A stretch of 64,000 nucleotides of DNA, from NCBI RefSeq assembly GCF_029227915.1, contig NC_079877.1, positions 10,108,001-10,172,000 on the forward strand, given 5' to 3'. Source of the DNA: Hydractinia symbiolongicarpus (taxonomy: Eukaryota; Cnidaria; Hydrozoa; Anthoathecata; Hydractiniidae). Both the position numbers and the translations under genes were made by a program. The notes beneath the pieces are model-generated. The model made no database searches. It saw only the letters and a program-made list of their open reading frames with translations, and was not told the DNA's origin. Each line of letters begins with the position of its first letter. Position 1 is the first letter of the stretch. This document shows positions 1 to 11,568 of the stretch, piece after piece.

Positions 1-311
1 AATTACTGATAGAAAAAAAATATCTGCGTCAGAATACTTCACTTTTTTGATCAATAACATGACAGGCGTACGATTTAGCATCCAAGTAATCCTATCACCA
101 AATCTTTTACTTGGAGGATGAATGATCATATTCGGCGAGGATGAAGTTGCACGGTAGGTGTAGAGTATTTTTCTCTCCGGATTCCCAAAGATCATATGCA
201 CATACGAAATGAATTCGCCAATATCTGGTATAACATTCCAAAATAGCCTTGCTGGTTGGTTAACATACACTGTCATACTTGCTGTTCTTGGTATTACTTG
301 TCCGCAAAATC
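1..311 (-). CDS. Ig-like domain exon, allorecognition (Alr)-like, partial at window edge
   Basis: The minus strand is open from about 311 to the window edge (about 103 codons) and begins after an acceptor (…atag|ga) in phase 1, the usual phase of Ig-domain exons. The peptide has a V-set-like layout: a strand-B-like ARLFWNV, a middle with FGNPERKILYTY, and near the end VKYSDADIFFLSVI, which matches the Ig 'D-x-A-D/G-x-(Y/F)' turn before strand F. The strand-B Cys position appears to hold Trp, and no Cys is seen in strand F before the edge. Ig domains lacking the usual Cys pair are known from hydrozoan allorecognition (Alr) genes, so an Alr-like membrane protein is the best guess; another Ig-superfamily protein is possible. 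The exon and gene continue outside the window. Confidence 0.6.
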
Positions 312-1319
312 CTATATGGTAGGAAGTAGCGATAACTAACAAGCTTTGAAGAAGATCTTACATGCAATGTACAGCCATAGCACTACAAAGTATAAAATTA
401 CACCACAACGTTGCCGAATACGTCATAAAAACTGTGTTACAAAAAAAATAAATTGTTGCAAAAATGATAGCGAAATATTAACGATAGATCTTTGCTGATC
501 TCAGCACTATTTACGTTTGTAATAGTCAAAAAGAACATATTAGGGTTTTTTTTGCATATATCGTATGATAAAATACAAAAAATCACCCCAAAACTTAATT
601 TTACCCAGGTAAATCCTAAAGAAATCGGGAAATTAGACTAGTCACATGTCTTTACGAAACAAGAATGGGGACTGTCTGCAACAACGTTGTCAATGATTTT
701 TATAAAAAACTGTCATACGAAACACGCGACAAAAATATTTATTAGGTAAAATTAAACGAAAGCGACAACGTGAAATAAAAATAAAATAAGCATGGCTACT
801 GTCTAAAATTTGAAACTGACAAAGAAACTGACAAAAAAGCCGTTAAAAACAAAATTTAAAACACAAATTATAATAACGTTTTTGCTAGCTTTTATTAATA
901 GTTTCTATTCAATTTCTGTTTGACATTTTTACTTCGTTAAAATTTTCAATGCTTTGCCCGCAAACTTGAAATGGTTAATTTTAAGTCGAGAGTGAACGGC
1001 TCTGTTTTGGTGTATTTACCTTGATCTGCACACACGCGCATTAAAAAAATGCTTTTTTTTCGTAAGGTCCCTAAAACTCAAATGAATTTTAAAACTCAAA
1101 ATCATAGGCATAGAATAGAAGAGAAAAGATTCAATAGTAGATAAAAAAACAATGATAATTTTGAATTTTAGTGATTTGCTAGCTGACTCAATGTTGCAAC
1201 AATGTTTAAAATACTATTTTTAGCTGGCTATTGCGATAATTCTTATTTTTAATGGGTAATTCATTAACATCCGTTCTGAAAAAACTAAAATTTAAAAATT
1301 CGAGTCCGAGTGAGGGTGA
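312..1319. other. AT-rich stretch, no gene seen
   Basis: This holds the intron or flank upstream of the Ig-like exon. I see no open frame with protein character and no clear repeat. Confidence 0.5.
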
Positions 1320-1366
1320 GGCCTAGATTAGACGCCTCATTTTTGCCGTGCGAAACGTAATTAAAA
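1320..1366. repeat. Harbinger left terminal inverted repeat
   Basis: This matches the reverse complement of about 2958-3004 with few mismatches. Both contain the word CATTTTTGCCGTGCGAAAC. Confidence 0.85.
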
Positions 1367-1801
1367 TAGCGTAAAAAAATCTATGTGTATTTAGTTCGAC
1401 AAAAAGACGACGTCTAATTCAACGTAAATAATTAGGTCGACGTTATTCAAAAAGTACAGCAGAATTTGCCGATTCAATCGGCAAAAGTGAGGCACGGGAT
1501 TAGATGGCTAATTTTTGTCGAGCTAAACTAAAAAAAATCGGGGTTTTATTTTCCGAGTGAAAAATACGCATGCGCAGTAATATAACTCGACTCAATTTTA
1601 AACGTCCCGCGCAAATTTGTTTGAAGCACGAGGAGAGCATACTGAATGAAAGTAAACAAACTAACTTAAAATGTCTGAAGAATTGATGAGTTAGAATTTA
1701 TAACCAGTAAAAGCACTTTCTAACCTAATCATTATTATATATTTTTTTTGTTATTTTTGCAGAATTTGCCATTATTATCAACAATAACACACGACAATCC
1801 A

Positions 1802-2119
1802 ATGTCATCAGATGAAAGTGAAGAGGATGCTAATCATGTTGAAGTATTTATGAAAAAACACACAAAGAAAAAAGGTAGTAAAACTGGACGAAAATCTCAT
1901 TGGCCAACAGATATGGTTAATGATTTAGTAGATATCATCATTGAGGATGAAAATTTTAAAAAAAAGCTACTATTAACCAATATAAAAAACGTTAAAAACA
2001 GTGATTACTATAAGCTGGTAATTGAAGAGCTAAAAGGAAGGTGCGAGTTGAGAGGTGTCGAATTTCCTTTTGACATTAATCAAACAAGGCAAAAATTCAA
2101 ACGTTTTCAAAATTGGTAA
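1802..2119 (+). CDS. Harbinger accessory Myb/SANT-like DNA-binding protein, last exon
   Basis: About 105 codons from the ATG of MSSDESEED. An acidic start and a KKHTKKKGSKTGRK basic patch precede a Myb/SANT-like helical region (HWPTDMVNDLVDIIIEDENFKKKLL…), which ends in QKFKRFQNW. Harbinger elements usually pair such a protein with the transposase; it binds DNA and helps bring the transposase to the nucleus and the ends. An intron acceptor (tttttgcag) lies at 1754-1762 just upstream, so an earlier exon is likely. The reading frame runs open from 1748. It is convergent with the transposase remnant and reads as intact within this exon. Confidence 0.65.
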   Translation: MSSDESEEDANHVEVFMKKHTKKKGSKTGRKSHWPTDMVNDLVDIIIEDENFKKKLLLTNIKNVKNSDYYKLVIEELKGRCELRGVEFPFDINQTRQKFKRFQNW

Positions 2120-2158
2120 ATGAGAGCCATTGATGGCTGAAAAACTATAAGAAAACTG

Positions 2159-2743
2159 CTATTCGGATTCCATTTCCTTCATTTTTGATTCAAAGTCTTC
2201 CTTTGTTTTCGGAAAATGTTTCTCAACAGCGTCAACCCATAAATTTTCTACTACTGCTTGGCAAACTTCTTCCACGATCTTTATAACAGTCGACTCGCCT
2301 ATTCCTGACATTTCGGACAATGTGTAATTATAATCTCCTCTGGCTAGTTTATATAAGCATATTGCAAGGCGCATGTCTGGACTAATTGGTTGTTCTGATG
2401 TTGTTTGCTTGGAAATATCAGCCTCAATGTTAGCCAAGACATACTGAAAAGTTTCCCTACTGACTCTGAAAGTTTCTTTAAATCTTTTATCAGAATACTC
2501 GTTTGAAACCATCTCCCACCATCCAGCATTTCTTCGAAAACGTCTACAACATCGGATCCTTCTTGGTCTGTTTAAACTTTCGTTATGCTGCTTTGAAACC
2601 AGGTAACGATATCTCGACAACAATCTCTGTCTGCAATGAATCGCTGATACTAAAATCACCAAAATTCTTCTTCTTCTTGCATACCAGGATGCTTTATTTC
2701 TTAAATATTCCAAAACTAAACAAATGATATCTTCTCTCGCCAT
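2159..2743 (-). pseudogene. PIF/Harbinger transposase, N-terminal part only
   Basis: The frame is open from 2935, but the likely start is the Met of MAREDIICL (2743). The part NAGWWEMVSNEYSDKRFKETFRVSRETFQYVL followed by ISPDMRLAICLYKLARGDYNYTLSEMSGIGESTV is the helix-turn-helix region typical of Harbinger transposases. It stops at MKEMESE, just where the DDE nuclease domain should begin. That domain is not found downstream because the TIR-proximal Myb gene follows directly. The protein therefore cannot catalyse transposition; it may still bind DNA. Confidence 0.8.
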
Positions 2744-2957
2744 TACTCTTTCCTTTAAAATACAGCATGAAAGGAAACACGTAGATTTTATTTTGTTCAT
2801 GGTCACACCGACCCTTTTACAATATTTTACTTTTATTGTGAAATTGAGTGGAACAATAAACCACGGATATTTTAAATGCATGGCATTTAGTTTAACTCGG
2901 CGTATAATTCCACGCCGTGTCGAACTAAATACCAATGTCGCTCTTTTGCCGATTTTA

Positions 2958-3004
2958 ATTTAATTAAGTTTCGCACGGCAAAAATGAGGCGTCTAATCTA
3001 GGCC
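2958..3004. repeat. Harbinger right terminal inverted repeat
   Basis: Inverted partner of 1320-1366. It is followed by the TGA duplication at 3005-3007. Confidence 0.85.
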
Positions 3005-5206
3005 TGAGCATATTTCGTTACTTTCATTACGTGGATTAATTTTCGTGTGGACTTACTTTCGCGAATGCCGACGTTGAAAAAATTCGGGAGGATTTATTTT
3101 TAGGAATCGCAGAATTAAAAAAAATCGTTCTGATTTACTTTTACGAATGAGCTTATTCTAAAAATTTTCGCTACAGAATGAAAAGAGGAAGAGAAAATAA
3201 AAAAAACCTAAAATTTTATCATGAATCATTCGTTTATAACATCGATAGTCTTCAAGACTAAGCATCGTCATGTCATGTTTGTTTTCCTCGTCAATGATAT
3301 ATTCGTCATCACTATCCGAATCTATCATTCATTATTATTGTGATGACCTTCACCTGGAAAGGTGGACCCATATCTATTTCAGAAGATGTCGCATGTTCTT
3401 AGTCATGAAATGGAGCAAGATATGGGAGGTTAACTGGACTTTTTTTACAGCTTAAAAAAAGTTTCCTGCTACCCTTTAACCACTAATGATTATCTCCTCT
3501 TTCTTTTCCAATAATAATTGGTCGTACAAATCAATTAACCATTATGCGTGTGGAGAGTAAGCTGGGGTTTATATCCTCGATGGCAATCCCTTCATTTATC
3601 TCTTTTAATTCTTTAGCCAAGTCAAAGTCAAGTAATGACGGAAACAAATGCGTCATATTGTTGGGAACAAATGCAACTCTTTATCTTCATCCAACCACTC
3701 TCAAGCAGCTATTGTCATCTGCCCTCGAAACACATCCATGATTAACAAGGCAAAAAAATCGTCAGACAAGCGCAAACTTTCCCTCACACATTTGACACAA
3801 GGTAATATAATGTCAACTTTGTCTAAGCTCTTAATCCCTTCAGTTACCTATCTCAAGCATCACGAATGATGAATTTCGAAAATATCATTTGGATTAAATT
3901 TCGCGAATAACGAGATTTAAAAAATTGAGCGTGGATTAATTTACGCTAAAAGTCTAAAAATTCACGAAATTAGGAGAATCAGATTAATTATTACTCGTCG
4001 TTATTTAAGGAACATCATGTATTTAACGTGAAAAAATATTACGTATTTTTACCAAAAGTTTTTACTTAACCTCTTTATTACCTGTTTGTTGCACGACAAA
4101 AAATTGCTATTTTCTGAATTTCTAAGGAATAAAGCCCGTTAGAGTATGTTTAGTGGACAGTCAGCTAACATATTTTAAATAAATCCACTAAAAGTTGTAC
4201 TTTTTAAAGAATTCTTACCAGGGTTAACTAGATGACACAATACCATAAAAATAACCACACAGTGCATTTTCCATCTATCATACGCTTTAGAACTTCTAAA
4301 ATAATTTAATAGTTTCACATTTCGAAAGCTCACAAGTTTATTTACTTATCCTCACAAAATCTATTAAAACGAGAGTTCATTAAAGATGTATTGCATCACG
4401 GTAATAGTGCCATTAAATAATGTTATTAGCTTTAAGTTTCTTATCATTTGCCTATTAAAACCAATATAAATACAACACATGTAGAAAAAGATTTGGACAA
4501 TCAATCAACTTTATTTTGTTAATAACGTTTCCTACTTAAGAGTATAATACCAAATATATTTGTAACACATTCGCTTATTCTGTTATGCTAAGAAAAGTAA
4601 CTATATCGGTTAGCGAATGTTGGTCACTAACACAACAGGTTAGGTATTTCTCTATTTCTCAATTTTTTTAACGTTATTTCAGATGTTTTACAATTTTTAA
4701 CATGTTTAATTATATTAGGTTGGTACCTTTCTGATTCTTTACACCAGAGTAGCCTTTTGTTAAAAACATACTTCTTTGGTTAACTTAGTGGATCTGGTTT
4801 ACAACACCTTCTACCATGCCTAGCTAGCTGGGCTTATCGACTAGTTATATATATTTTACGATACTTCCTACAAACACCTATTTTCACCCTAGGGCTTTAA
4901 TGATTTGCCGAGTTTTTGTCCATATACGCCCTTTGTAATTTTCAAATTTTACTCGTTTTGTTCAGGTTTTTGCGCTATGGCCGCCATGTGAAATTATCTT
5001 TCTTGATCCAAAAAATGTGGCTGAAAGGTATCATTTAATTTTAACTGTCATGTGACAGACATCATTGGTGCCAAGTTTTATGAAAATAGGGCTAAAATAC
5101 AGACAATATTTGAAGAAAATACCGTTCCACCGAAATGACGTCATTTCTTATTTCAATGACATCATAATATTGTTTACTGAAACATAAATGCGATATTCTA
5201 ACCTTA

Positions 5207-5345
5207 CTAGTCGGTAGCCCGTGGAAAATCCACGGGGTCGCCCGTCCTTTTTATACCGCATTGCGTGCGTCTTGTTACTTGCGCAGCTAAGTTACCATTT
5301 TGCGCGACAGACGGACAAACGTATACGGGTATTGTAATATAGATA
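5207..5345. repeat. Dispersed repeat with CCCGTGG…CCACGGG hairpin
   Basis: This begins near actagtcggtagcccgtgg, contains a short hairpin (CCCGTGG/CCACGGG), then gtcgcccgtcc, and ends near gggtattgtaatatagat. Related pieces lie at about 7984-8090, 54678-54735, 63240-63275 and 63968-64000. Confidence 0.6.
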
Positions 5346-6898
5346 TCAAGTTTAATGACATGAACATTAATATTTCGGAAAAACAGATGTTTTTACCTTT
5401 ATCCTTAAAATAAGAAATTTACTACAAAAAAGACGTTATTAAAATTCATTTTTTATAAGAAATCTTTTTTTTTTTCTACCCAATGTATAAGTTTACAAAG
5501 TATTAACGCCGCGTTGTTAGCAATATTCAAGAAATTCAGATTTATTGAAAATTAGGCGATTGACTAATTTTTGGCATGTCTGACATCTTTTCTGATCCAA
5601 ATGACGTCATTGTATTATCTTTTTCACCTTAAATCTGTTAGTACTTGACTTTCTACAAATTTTTATCATCTAACGATAAGTAGTTCTACATTTATGCTCT
5701 GTGGAAAATTTATGCTTTCCTCCCTAGTGCCACACTAGACCAAAAAATCCCGGCGTTAATAATTGTTAATATTATCCCCCCCTCCTCTTGGCTCTGCACT
5801 AGACCCTCACCCACCCCCTTGCTCCTATACCAGGGCATGGTTAACAATTGCTAGGACAAAAAAAAACACTGATACCAACCCGAATACAAACATTAATATA
5901 GAAAAGGATTAAAAAAAATTACTACAAAACATGATTATAAATTTACTTTAAAGTTTAGAATAAATAAAAAGAAAAGACAAGAAAACGTTTAAAAAAATAA
6001 AATGAGAAACCCCCCGACATCAACGTCAATATTAAAAATGATCTCGCATCGCTAACCTTTTGATTGATACAAAGTATATATCGCATCCTTCCGATTTGGC
6101 TCTCTCATAAGCACTGCGAAACTTTGGAAACAGAGCTTGATGATTTAGAGAAACTAAATGACAACATTATGATATCTCCGTTACATTTTTATGATAAATT
6201 GTAGATAACCTCAAGGAATATTTCACAGTGTTATATGCTCAGGTTAAACACCATAAATTGCTAGTTTATTTATCTGCCTTAAAAAGTCATGGCATTAATT
6301 ATGCATAATACAGACAACACGGACTGGATAGGATTGAAACTACTGGATCCATAGAATTGGACTTTGTTGCCAAATAACTCGGATTTAAAAATTAACAAAC
6401 CAATGACCTACCTAGTAGTACATCGTTAAAAACAGAAATTTTAACAAAAGTATTACTGACAGTAGTTACTAAGGGTATGAGGTGTAATGTTCATGTGAAA
6501 GACATCATTTTTACTTGGTTTATCCAACACGCTGGACCACCTATGCCCCAAGCATAATTTGGGCGTTTTACTGCATTAAAATTACAAATTAAAGAGTTTC
6601 TGAGTCAATCTAGTGTCTCTTTAGTCACAAAATTAATTTGTTTGCTCAACTGATTTCGACAGTCGTGTTAATCTTTAATTAACCACTTCGTAATAAGGGA
6701 TAAACTTCTTTGACTCCTCTACAATAATGGAACAAAGTTCATATCCATCTCAACTGTCAACGCTTGAAGTTGCTTGAACTTCTTCATATGTAGGCGTAAC
6801 AAAAGTCTCATTCAACTCTGTGTTTGTGGAAGTATTTCTACGCTCTTTCTTGTTCTTCTTTTTGTTTCGTTCTTGTTCTTATTCTACGTTTGCACATT

Positions 6899-7135
6899 CA
6901 ATAACCACTTGTTTCAGAACGTTCAAGTAACGTTCCGCATGTAACGTTCAAATGACATTCGAAATGAACGTTTAAACAACGTTATTCCGTTGGTTCAACA
7001 AATGCTCAAATAACGTCCCGTTTGCATATATAATAACCACTTTTTTTCAGGACGTTTAAATAACGTTCCATTTGTAACGTTTAAGTTACCTTATATGGTG
7101 ATTTAAGAAACGTTTAAACAACGTCATTAAGTGAA
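6899..7135. repeat. Two direct copies of a ~125-bp AACGTT-rich unit
   Basis: Both halves start with aataaccact and share the series ACGTT(C/T)AA(A/G)TAACGTTCC, TGTAACGTT and AACGTTTAAACAACGT in the same order. The second copy begins near 7030. Confidence 0.65.
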
Positions 7136-7370
7136 TTTCGCAGGAAAGAAAGTTAAAAAAACAAACAGAATATAAATATATAAATTTGTTAAAATTAAAA
7201 TCGGTGAAATACAAACGACGTTAATTATTATCGAACACATAAAAATATCAATATTACTTAAATATTAATAAATTATAATAAATAATAATTTTTTTTCTCT
7301 TTTCGAGGTTTTTATTACGTGTTGCTTTTTCATCCACCTTCTCCACATCGGTCTGGTAATCCGATCGGTC

Positions 7371-7620
7371 TAAGCATGCAATTCATTGCAACACTGACAT
7401 GAAAGCCAAGTCATCAAAATTTCAAGAAGAACACTGACTTTGTACGACAGGCTAAACATGCAGATCATTACAGCACTGACATGAAAGCCAAGTCATTAAA
7501 TATTCAAGAAAAAAATCCCTTTGTATGACAGGCTAAACATGCAGATCATTACAACACTGACATGAAAGCTAAGTCATCAAAAATTCAGGAAAGAAACTCT
7601 TTTTTAAGGTCATTACAACA
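7371..7620. repeat. Three tandem copies of a ~80-bp unit
   Basis: Each unit contains acactgacatgaaagcc(a/t)aagtcat and, at the joints, gacaggctaaacatgcagatc. Copies begin near 7374, 7456 and 7536, with a short broken fourth copy ending near 7620. Confidence 0.75.
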
Positions 7621-7983
7621 CTGACACACGCCAACCTATTTTCAAAAAATTAGGAAACGGTTTTATATATATTTTAAAGTAAAAACAACATTTTTTAATT
7701 TGCAGAACATGTTTCGATTGTATATAATACATCAATGATCATACTTTTGATCATTCAATTTAAACTAACAAGGATAAAGCATTGATATTTAGTCATATGA
7801 AACCTAAATTTTTTTTTCAATTGATTCTAATCTAAATAATACGATTTCTGTTTCACTTCTATCTTCTTTACTCACTTTCTCTCCCTCTAACTGTCTAGCT
7901 GAGAGAAATGCCTCTGATCATCACGTATGCGCATTCTATAACTTATTTTAAAATATCTTTTTGGAAGTAATATGCTGTAAATA

Positions 7984-8090
7984 GTCGGTTGTTAACGGAT
8001 AAAGCCATGGGTTCGCCCGTCCTTTATATATCGCGCATTTCTAGTCTCTCCTGCACAAACATACAGACGGAGTACAGCTGTTATTAAAAG
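7984..8090. repeat. Second copy of the CCCGTGG/CGCCCGTCC dispersed repeat
   Basis: This shares agtcgg, aaagcc(c/a)(g/t)gg and ttcgcccgtcctttatata with the copy at 5207; the hairpin half is degraded. Confidence 0.5.
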
Positions 8091-9707
8091 AAATGTACGT
8101 AATTTACCTTTTCAATAATACTTATTTATGTGAACTTAATAAACAAGTAACACAAATATCACCAAATGCCGCATTTCCCCTCTTTGATTGGGCGGTTTTA
8201 ATAAAATTCTTAGGGTGCGATCTCTTCTTATCTCATTTCAAAAGCTATCAGTGAAATTTCTAGTTTATACTCATCCTCACAAAATATACCAAATCGATAG
8301 TTGATTAAAGAACAAACATTTTCAACAATGAAAAATATATTAGGCGTTATTAGTAGTAAACTCATTTACAGATATCACGTGATCAAAACCACTTTGGTAC
8401 TTCTCTTACTTATACATTCTCGCATAAAGGTCCAGGAAATGTACGATCTGATCCACGATTAAGGCATGACATTACAGATCACATAGATCCATACATCATA
8501 AATTTAAAATATATGTCGTTCCTAAATACTTAAACACGCAAGCTACAGAGTATGTCCTAAACACACACCATATCCTGTTATAACATTTGTACTATTAGCC
8601 TTCACTACTTCGGGTGAGACAGCAACATTCCCTTCTGCCTTGATTGTAATTAAAATACAAGTTCTCATGCTGGACATATTTGTCCCAATTTAAACTGCTA
8701 GCTATGTCAACTCACAATATACGTAGAGGTTTACCCAACGACAATTAAGATTTATCAGAATCACACAAAGACATCTTCTTAGCTAGCTAACTACTTTCAC
8801 CGTCAAGCGTATTGGAAGTCTACTATAGCTAAACATAAACCTTAAATTGTAAGAACTTAAGATTTGTATGTAGCCAAAGTAGGTGAGAAGCCCTAAAAAA
8901 AACTATAAAGTGGGCATGAAATGTTGTAACTACCCTTGTTATCGCGATAATTTGAGACGGGGGTGTTATTGCAAGTAAAATCAACGTTACGTGGGGTACA
9001 TTGCTGCAAACAATTGCGAAAGTTATTGGTAACCGACTGGATTTTCCAAGCAGGCAATACGGGTTTTTAGGCATTTTGATTGGATTAGCGCTCTTGATGA
9101 CGGGCTGATATGCAGCGGTATTGCCCGTCGTCAAGAGAATTGGTAGCTTAAAATGTAAGCAAGCACGAAAAACAAGTTTTAAGAAGCATTGAAAATGATT
9201 ATATATCTGACTCCTACAATATATTTATCGATAAAAACATTTTCATGGCATAGAAACAACAACAATGTCAAGTTTCACAGTTAAAATAACCAGATTCAGC
9301 AACATTCTGTCTGCATGCGTCTTCAACATGGCTAGTTAACTAGCTAGATTGTCCATAAAAAAGATGATCTGATATCCAGTTTCAACAAAAATACTAAATA
9401 CAGCGCGAGGAAATTATAACAAATACAACTCCTCTTATTTTCAGACTCGTTCCTTCAGCTTTTTGGTTACTCAGTCAATTTGAAACTCATTAAAGCCCGT
9501 GTAATCCTCGATTAGCAAACTCTAGCTAGCTAGTTGAAAAATTTACTTTAATATTCGCTGTAACTAAATTTTAGTTGCACATTCAACTTTTTACATTCTT
9601 TTTTAAGTGTCAAAAGATTTATTCTATAAGGATTTCGAATTCTGCATCGAATGTTTGTTTTTACACAGGACTGTTTCGAATTTTGATCTCGAGTATTAAC
9701 GAAAGTA

Positions 9708-10233
9708 CAGTGGACTCTCTCTAATTTGAATTTTATATTTCAAATATTTCTATAACTCGAACGATTGCTCAGTCTCAATTTTCGTTAAAAAAACTCTTAT
9801 AAAAAACGTTCTACTAATTGAATTTCTCTAATTCGAAACTTCCCATTACTCGGACAGTTTTTCAGTCCCTTTAGCACGATTTTATCCCATATTCGAATTC
9901 TAAAGCGTCGTTTGGTGTCGACCTGAGAAAAGCACTTAGTGATGCAACTTGTATTGTCGAAAGAGATCGTCTCTCCAATGTAAAGCAATCAAATATTTAA
10001 CAGTTTTGCATATAAAATTTTTCGTGTAAACTATGAAAATACAGATGAATGAAACTTGAATTGTGGATTCTTGATTTTAAAATTAACGTAACTTCTCTCT
10101 GCAATTCGAATTTTCACTCTCTAAAGTTAAATATTCGAATTACAAATTTCTATAATTTTCTATAATTCGAATCTCTCTATAATTCAAATATATATTTTTC
10201 TCCGTGGTAATTCAAATTAGGGAGAATCAATTG
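9708..10233. mobile_element. pogo/Tigger-like non-autonomous DNA element (MITE-like)
   Basis: The ends are imperfect inverted repeats of about 26 bp: CAGTGGACTCTCTCTAATTT at 9708 and, reading inward from 10233, CAATTGATTCTCCCTAATTT. Both ends are flanked by TA (9706-9707 and 10234-10235), the Tc1/mariner/pogo target. The 526-bp body is full of attcgaa-type subterminal words. A 63-codon minus-strand frame inside (9797-9988) has no transposase motif. Confidence 0.7.
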
Positions 10234-10235
10234 TA

Positions 10236-11568
10236 GTTCTAGTGGATTATATTATAAATAAAAATTAAACTGAAATTCTTATCTTTTATTTTATCTAACT
10301 TATCGCCCTCAGACATTGCACCCACCTCGCAAGCTCGGCACTTAGACCTCCGCCGATATTTTGGCGGTACAGCCAAGGGTAATCGGTTATTATTGTATCA
10401 AAGTAAAATATAAATGCTTTTATGTTGAGGCTGTGCACGTCAAATAAAAAGAAAAAAAAAGGAAAAAGTCGGATGTTTTAATGACACGAAATCAAAAACA
10501 ATCCAGCAATGTTCTAGTGACTCAGTGTACGTACTCTGCAGGTGAAAGTAGTTATTGTTACCATCTTACAGAATTATTGTTTAAACTCGGTTAGCTAGCT
10601 TGCAACAATACACTTAGCTAGCTTTCAACAATATACTTGGCTGGCTTAAAATAATACAAGGGTTTGCAAACATATTTTTATCGGTATGTTCTCTTGTTGT
10701 TCAAATTGGTAAGGAACCCAATGATAAATAACCCAAACTTGTCCATATTCCAGTATACCATAAGAAAGTCGATTTCGGTATGCCAAGAAGCTGAATGCAT
10801 TTTTGAGTCAAGTCAAATAGAGAAACAGTTTTTCCTTTGGATTTAATTTTGGTATACCCCAGACATTAGAAAAATTTACATGTCGTCTATGGTTTAAGTG
10901 ACGGCTCTCTTTTCCATTGTTCTCCTGTATAGGTTGGTTTTTCCACGGGGTTATCGATTAGTCAAAGAATAATACAGTTTGGACTATAAAATCGATCCCG
11001 ATATCATAAACGTTTATTCAGCGACCGCAACGTTGGCAAATCGCGCCTCTTGCAAACCAGGAAAGGCACTTTTTTCAGTTGGTAATATTTAATAATCGAT
11101 TAAAGAACTATATATACAAAGATATAAGTTAATTCTTTTATACACATGAAATTCTATTGTAACTGTTTTTGAGCGACATGTGAGATAATATAAACACATA
11201 AACCGTCGCATACATTATCTTGAAAAGAACATCTATAAACTAAATAAAGTCAAAGTTGATATTTCATGTTACCTACAAGCGTAAGAACTAAATTGATATC
11301 ATAGCGCAGCCAAGCATTTTCGTATATGGTTACTAACATAACGTTAACAAAATAAACCACTAATTTTTACGATATAAATTTGATAAAAGATATGAGAGAA
11401 GCAACATTATAAAAAGTTTTTATTATAAGTATAATTTTTAAAGCAATGAAAACCAACACAGGGATACAGAGAAATTTTACATGCATTGCAAACATAGTAA
11501 TAGGTTTCTGTTTTATAGGTTTGTGAAACCTAAAATATAATCTCACAGCTATTCGCTATGTTTGTTCG
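10236..11568. other. Intergenic, 3' flank of the receptor gene
   Basis: No gene seen. A minus-strand AATAAA (plus-strand TTTATT at 11419-11424), about 145 nt after the receptor stop codon, is a candidate polyadenylation signal. Confidence 0.45.

Larger units (their letters stand above)
1320..3004. mobile_element. PIF/Harbinger-type DNA transposon, decayed
   Basis: The ends are inverted repeats of about 45 bp. The left end starts GGCCTAGATTAGACGCC at 1320 and the right end closes with its complement at 3004. The flanks TGA (1317-1319) and TGA (3005-3007) form a 3-bp target duplication, as expected for Harbinger. Inside are two convergent genes, a Myb/SANT-like protein on the plus strand and the front part of a transposase on the minus strand. 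The DDE catalytic half of the transposase is absent, so this is an internally deleted, probably non-autonomous copy. Confidence 0.85.
3008..9705. other. Intergenic AT-rich DNA with old repeats, no gene seen
   Basis: I see no convincing coding exon here; the short open frames lack protein-like composition. The stretch holds dispersed repeats (listed separately near 5207, 6899, 7371 and 7984). Two stretches, about 4310-4440 and 8160-8360, look like diverged copies of one another, both with a cctcacaaaat core. Confidence 0.45.

Noticed and set aside
9797-9988. 63-codon frame inside the pogo-like element as a transposase remnant
   Set aside because: No DDE or HTH motif can be seen; it is too short to judge.
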